This document shows positions 7,175 through 9,729 of a DNA stretch of 9,729 bases, in pieces. Below the pieces are notes generated by a model. It made no database searches, was not told where the DNA came from, and worked only from the letters and a program-made list of their open reading frames with translations. The position numbers and the translations under genes were made by a program. This DNA is from Limnohabitans sp. (GTDB lineage Bacteria; Pseudomonadota; Gammaproteobacteria; Burkholderiales; Burkholderiaceae_C). The stretch is taken from contig SHXP01000071.1 of NCBI GenBank assembly GCA_009693225.1, forward strand, positions 1-9,729, read 5' to 3'. How positions within the stretch are numbered: the first letter of the stretch is position 1; each line of letters starts with the position of its first letter.

Positions 7175-7728
7175 GGCCCGTCCGCCGGTTTGTCAGTGTC
7201 TTCTAACTGGATATGCCGGCCCAGGTAAACCGCCTGCACAAGTACAAACACCAGCATCAGCCCCATGCCGCCGGATAACTTGTAATTCACCCAGGTGTCG
7301 GTATCGAAATTGAACGCCACCCACAGATTGATCACGCCCATGGCTGCAAAAAAAGTCACCCAGGCAAACAACAGATTGCGCCAGATCGGATCGGGCAGGT
7401 TCAACTGGGCCGACATGACTTTCGTCAGAAGATTGCGCTTGAAAATGAGTTGTCCGCCGAGTAAGACACCGGCCATGAGCCAGTACAGAATGGTCGGTTT
7501 CCATTTGATGAATATTTCATCGTGCAAGAGAAGCGTCGCACCACCGAACAGCGTGATGATGGCCAGGTTTACCCATTGCATGGGCTCGACTTGGCCGTGT
7601 CTGACATGCAGCCAGCCGATTTGCAGCAAGGTGGCCGCCATGGCCACGCCTGTCGCCACATAAATGCCGGCCAGTTTGAACGCGATGAAAAACAGCGCGA
7701 TCGGGAAAAAATCCATCAGCATTTTCAT
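7171..7728 (-). CDS. yciB: Inner-membrane protein YciB (intracellular septation protein A family)
   Basis: Polytopic inner-membrane protein. Its relatives are linked to cell septation, envelope integrity and lipid/peptidoglycan synthesis complexes; biochemical activity is not known. The 185-aa product has about five to six hydrophobic segments, roughly at residues 4-19, 22-39, 52-69, 79-97, 117-139 and 150-169. The family signatures are clear: DFFPIALFFIAFKL near the N-terminus, GGATLLLHDEIFIKWKPT at 62-79, LPDPIWRNLLFAW at 111-123 and DTWVNYK at 144-150. The acidic tail after about 175 should be soluble. The ATG at 7728 overlaps the msrB stop by four bases; ATGs at codons 3 and 5 are possible alternatives, but the overlap favours the first. 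In Burkholderiales this gene is often next to bolA and a parvulin, as here. Confidence 0.95.
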   Translation of the reverse strand: MKMLMDFFPIALFFIAFKLAGIYVATGVAMAATLLQIGWLHVRHGQVEPMQWVNLAIITLFGGATLLLHDEIFIKWKPTILYWLMAGVLLGGQLIFKRNLLTKVMSAQLNLPDPIWRNLLFAWVTFFAAMGVINLWVAFNFDTDTWVNYKLSGGMGLMLVFVLVQAVYLGRHIQLEDTDKPADGP

Positions 7729-8141
7729 GGCTTGTCCTGTTCAGGCTGGAAAGACAAAGCCGCTGAATTCATGCAGTAGCGCAAGCCGGTAGGTGCCGGG
7801 CCGTCTGGAAACACGTGCCCGAGGTGAGCCTTGCAAACCGAGCACACGGTTTCTGTGCGCAACATACCGTGGGCGCGGTCGACCTGTTCTTCTATGGCGG
7901 CGTTGTCACTGGCCTGGTAAAAACTGGGCCAGCCGCAGCCTGCGTCAAACTTGGTGCCGGAGCTGAACAACTCGTTGTCGCAGCAAATGCACCGGTACAC
8001 GCCTTTGGCCCAATGCGCTTCATAGCGGCCGGTGAAAGGGCGTTCGGTGGCTGCATGACGGGTGACTTCGTAGGCCACAGGTTCGGCGTTTCTGGCGGCA
8101 AGGTGGGCCCGCCATTCAGCACTGTTTTCGGGTAGTTTCAT
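7725..8141 (-). CDS. msrB: Peptide-methionine (R)-S-oxide reductase MsrB
   Basis: Repairs the R form of methionine sulfoxide in oxidised proteins, usually with thioredoxin as reductant. The chosen start gives 138 aa, a normal single-domain length, and there is no signal peptide, so the enzyme is cytoplasmic. The structural zinc is bound by two CxxC pairs (C51/C54 in RCICC, and C100/C103 in VCSVC). The catalytic cysteine is C123 in RYCMNSAAL, and C69 in AGCGWPSF is the likely resolving cysteine. The frame extends upstream to an ATG at 8174, but the second ATG at 8141 fits better: it overlaps the selO stop as ATGA, matches the other junctions in this operon, and begins the usual MsrB N-terminus (KLPENSAEWRAHL). 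Neither start has a good ribosome binding site, consistent with coupling to selO translation. Confidence 0.95.
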   Translation of the reverse strand: MKLPENSAEWRAHLAARNAEPVAYEVTRHAATERPFTGRYEAHWAKGVYRCICCDNELFSSGTKFDAGCGWPSFYQASDNAAIEEQVDRAHGMLRTETVCSVCKAHLGHVFPDGPAPTGLRYCMNSAALSFQPEQDKP

Positions 8142-9634
8142 GAGGAACAACTGATGGAAATGGAAGAAGCCCAATGGGGCGGAAACCCGGCAAACTGTTC
8201 GAAAGCCGGGTGCTCGTCAAACGGCGCCTGCAAGACTGTGAGCAAGTGATCGACACCGGAAAAATCGCCTATTTTCGCCTGTTGTATGGCCTGCTCGCCC
8301 AGATGGTTGCGCAGCACAAACTTGGGATTGGTTTTGAGCATGCGTTCGCCGGTTTGAGGCAAGTCCTGAGCTTGCAAGCGAAGAAGATAAGCGGGCAGCC
8401 AGCGGTCCCAACCCTCATGGTTGATGAACAGGTCACGCACTTTTTCAAAGGCCTGAGCCGGCGGCTGTGCAGACAACAGGCCCGTGGCGTGACTCAGACG
8501 CCGCCAGAAAATGGTGAAGTCGGTTTTTTCAACCGCCAGTGTATTCAACAGCGATTCAATCAGCCCATGGTCATCTGCATGCGAACCCTCGAGCCCGAGT
8601 TTGGCTGCAAACGCATGATCCGCCAGCAGCGGGTAATCGGTTTTGAAGGTTTCAAGCGCAGCAACTGCCATGTCCTGATCATGTATCAAAGGCAGCATGG
8701 CCTGGCCCAGACAAAACAGGTTCCAGTAAGCCACCTGCGGCTGTCTGGCATAGGCATAGCGCCCCTGATGGTCTGAATGGTTGCAAATATGCCCGGGGTC
8801 AAAACCGTCAAGAAACTGGAAGGGGCCGTAGTCTATGGTCAGGCCCAGCAGGCTCATGTTGTCGGTATTCATTACGCCGTGACAAAACCCGACGGCCTGC
8901 CATTTCGCCAGCAATTCAGCGGTCAGCCGGGTCACATGTGCCAAAAAAGCGGTGTAGCGAGGGGCACCCGTCTGAACCGCGAGCAAATGCGGGAAATGCT
9001 GTTCGATGCAATGGTCAACCAGCGCCTGCAATGAAGCGGTGTCACCGTTTGAAGCGAAATGCTGTAGGTGACCGAAACGCAAAAAGCTCGGCGCTACCCG
9101 GGTCACAACTGCGGCAGTTTCCACTTCCTCGCGCAGCACGCGGTCCGGCGAGCCGCACAAGCTAAAGGCTCGCGTTGTGGGTATGCCAAGACCGTACATG
9201 GCTTCGCTGCAAAGAAACTCTCGAATGCTCGAGCGCAGTACGGCGCGTCCATCACCCATGCGTGAATACGGTGTCAACCCGGCTCCCTTGAGCTGAAATT
9301 CCTGCGCACCGATAGCCGTTTGCAGTACCCCAAAAGACAGGGCGCGGCCATCACCGAGTTGACCGGCCCAGACACCGAATTGGTGCCCGCTGTACACGCT
9401 GGCAAAGGGTTGACTGCCGGGCAGGACCGAGTTGCCTGAGAGCGCTGACAGCAGATCTTCGCGTTGCCAAAGGTATTCGGGCCAGCCCAATTGCGCCGCC
9501 AGTTTTTTGTTCCGGGCCACCCAATGCACCCGGCTCAAAGGGGTGGGCTGAACGCTGTTGTAAAAAGCTGTCCCCAAAGCGTCAAAGGATTGCCGCCATG
9601 TCAGGGTGAATTCAAGGGTTTGCGAGGAATGCAT
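8138..9634 (-). CDS. selO: Protein adenylyltransferase SelO (YdiU/UPF0061 family)
   Basis: SelO is a pseudokinase-fold enzyme that transfers AMP from ATP to Ser/Thr/Tyr of proteins and is tied to oxidative-stress responses. The chosen ATG gives 498 aa, typical for bacterial SelO. Key parts, numbered from it: VYSGHQFGVWAGQLGDGRA (about 80-98), LKGAGLTPYSRMGDGRAVLR (about 115-134) with the nucleotide-binding K116, and GVMNTDNM followed by TIDYGPFQFLDGFDP (about 253-280), with likely catalytic D258 and metal ligands N259 and D268. It ends in SCSS, where vertebrate SelO carries selenocysteine in an equivalent motif; here the residue is Cys (C496). A GTG five codons upstream (9649) is possible, but the predicted transcript start near 9658 leaves it almost no leader, and CAGG lies before the ATG. 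It is first in a five-gene operon. Confidence 0.95.
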   Translation of the reverse strand: MHSSQTLEFTLTWRQSFDALGTAFYNSVQPTPLSRVHWVARNKKLAAQLGWPEYLWQREDLLSALSGNSVLPGSQPFASVYSGHQFGVWAGQLGDGRALSFGVLQTAIGAQEFQLKGAGLTPYSRMGDGRAVLRSSIREFLCSEAMYGLGIPTTRAFSLCGSPDRVLREEVETAAVVTRVAPSFLRFGHLQHFASNGDTASLQALVDHCIEQHFPHLLAVQTGAPRYTAFLAHVTRLTAELLAKWQAVGFCHGVMNTDNMSLLGLTIDYGPFQFLDGFDPGHICNHSDHQGRYAYARQPQVAYWNLFCLGQAMLPLIHDQDMAVAALETFKTDYPLLADHAFAAKLGLEGSHADDHGLIESLLNTLAVEKTDFTIFWRRLSHATGLLSAQPPAQAFEKVRDLFINHEGWDRWLPAYLLRLQAQDLPQTGERMLKTNPKFVLRNHLGEQAIQQAKIGDFSGVDHLLTVLQAPFDEHPAFEQFAGFPPHWASSISISCSS

Positions 9635-9664
9635 CGCCTGATTGTGCACAATACGCGAAACAAT

Positions 9665-9693
9665 ATGATCTGGAGTGCCATTTCAGGTGTCAA
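9665..9693 (-). promoter_or_regulatory. Sigma-70 promoter candidate for the selO operon
   Basis: On the minus strand, a perfect TTGACA (9693-9688) is followed after 17 bases by GATCAT (9670-9665), which matches the -10 consensus at four of six positions. Transcription would begin near 9658, giving a leader of about 24 bases before the selO ATG at 9634. It is the best promoter match in the 5' region of this unit. The hexamers are seen directly; activity is inferred. Confidence 0.5.
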
Positions 9694-9729
9694 AAGGAGA
9701 TACCCCTGCTGGGTTTGATGCAGCAACAA

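Noticed and set aside
8142..8174. Longer msrB start at the ATG at 8174
   Set aside because: The extra 11 residues are not typical of MsrB, no ribosome site precedes it, and the ATGA overlap at 8138-8141 matches the other operon junctions.
8174..8776. Plus-strand open frame of 200 codons antisense to selO
   Set aside because: It lies within the conserved SelO coding sequence on the other strand. No ribosome site or recognisable domain is seen.
9661..9685. Sigma-54 promoter half-site (TGGCAC) upstream of selO on the minus strand
   Set aside because: No TTGC element occurs at the required spacing.
9702..9714. Short inverted repeat ACCC-CTGCT-GGGT
   Set aside because: Arms of four bases are expected by chance, and no T-tract follows.
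9694..9729. Possible divergent plus-strand gene start (AAAGGAG followed by ATG at 9718)
   Set aside because: The 18-base gap from the Shine-Dalgarno-like sequence to the ATG is too long, and only four codons are visible before the window ends.

Overview
The window reads as ordinary chromosomal DNA from a betaproteobacterium, most likely order Burkholderiales. Two things point there: the protein sequences (PurL, GlnD, YciB and BolA of beta/gammaproteobacterial type) and the gene order selO-msrB-yciB-bolA-parvulin, which I recall from Burkholderiales genomes. GC content is moderate to high. I see no mobile elements, CRISPR array, tRNA or rRNA.

Layout from left to right. (1) Minus strand, 1-1462: map (methionine aminopeptidase) followed by the 5' part of glnD (PII uridylyltransferase), which runs off the left edge. 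(2) 1463-1579: a compact divergent control region with a perfect 13-nt palindrome lying between two -10-like hexamers. (3) Plus strand, 1580-5995: purL (FGAM synthase, the large single-chain form), then a small gene of unknown function. (4) 6020-6046: a hairpin terminator between two converging transcription units, with its T-tract serving the minus-strand unit. (5) Minus strand, 9634-6071: five genes in the order selO, msrB, yciB, bolA and a periplasmic PpiC-type isomerase. The first four are joined by three successive 4-nt ATGA stop/start overlaps. A promoter candidate with a perfect TTGACA box lies just upstream of selO.

Functionally, the left part joins N-terminal protein maturation (Map), nitrogen sensing (GlnD) and glutamine-consuming purine synthesis (PurL). 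The right part is a protein-quality and redox operon: SelO (protein AMPylation linked to oxidative stress), MsrB (methionine sulfoxide repair), BolA (partner of monothiol glutaredoxin in Fe-S handling), YciB (inner-membrane protein linked to septation and envelope integrity) and a secreted proline isomerase.

No wholly new system is evident. The items most worth checking are the unknown 128-aa gene after purL, the shared map/purL control region with possible leaderless starts, the leaky-context UGA separating map from an in-frame glnD, and the tightly coupled selO-msrB-yciB-bolA unit.
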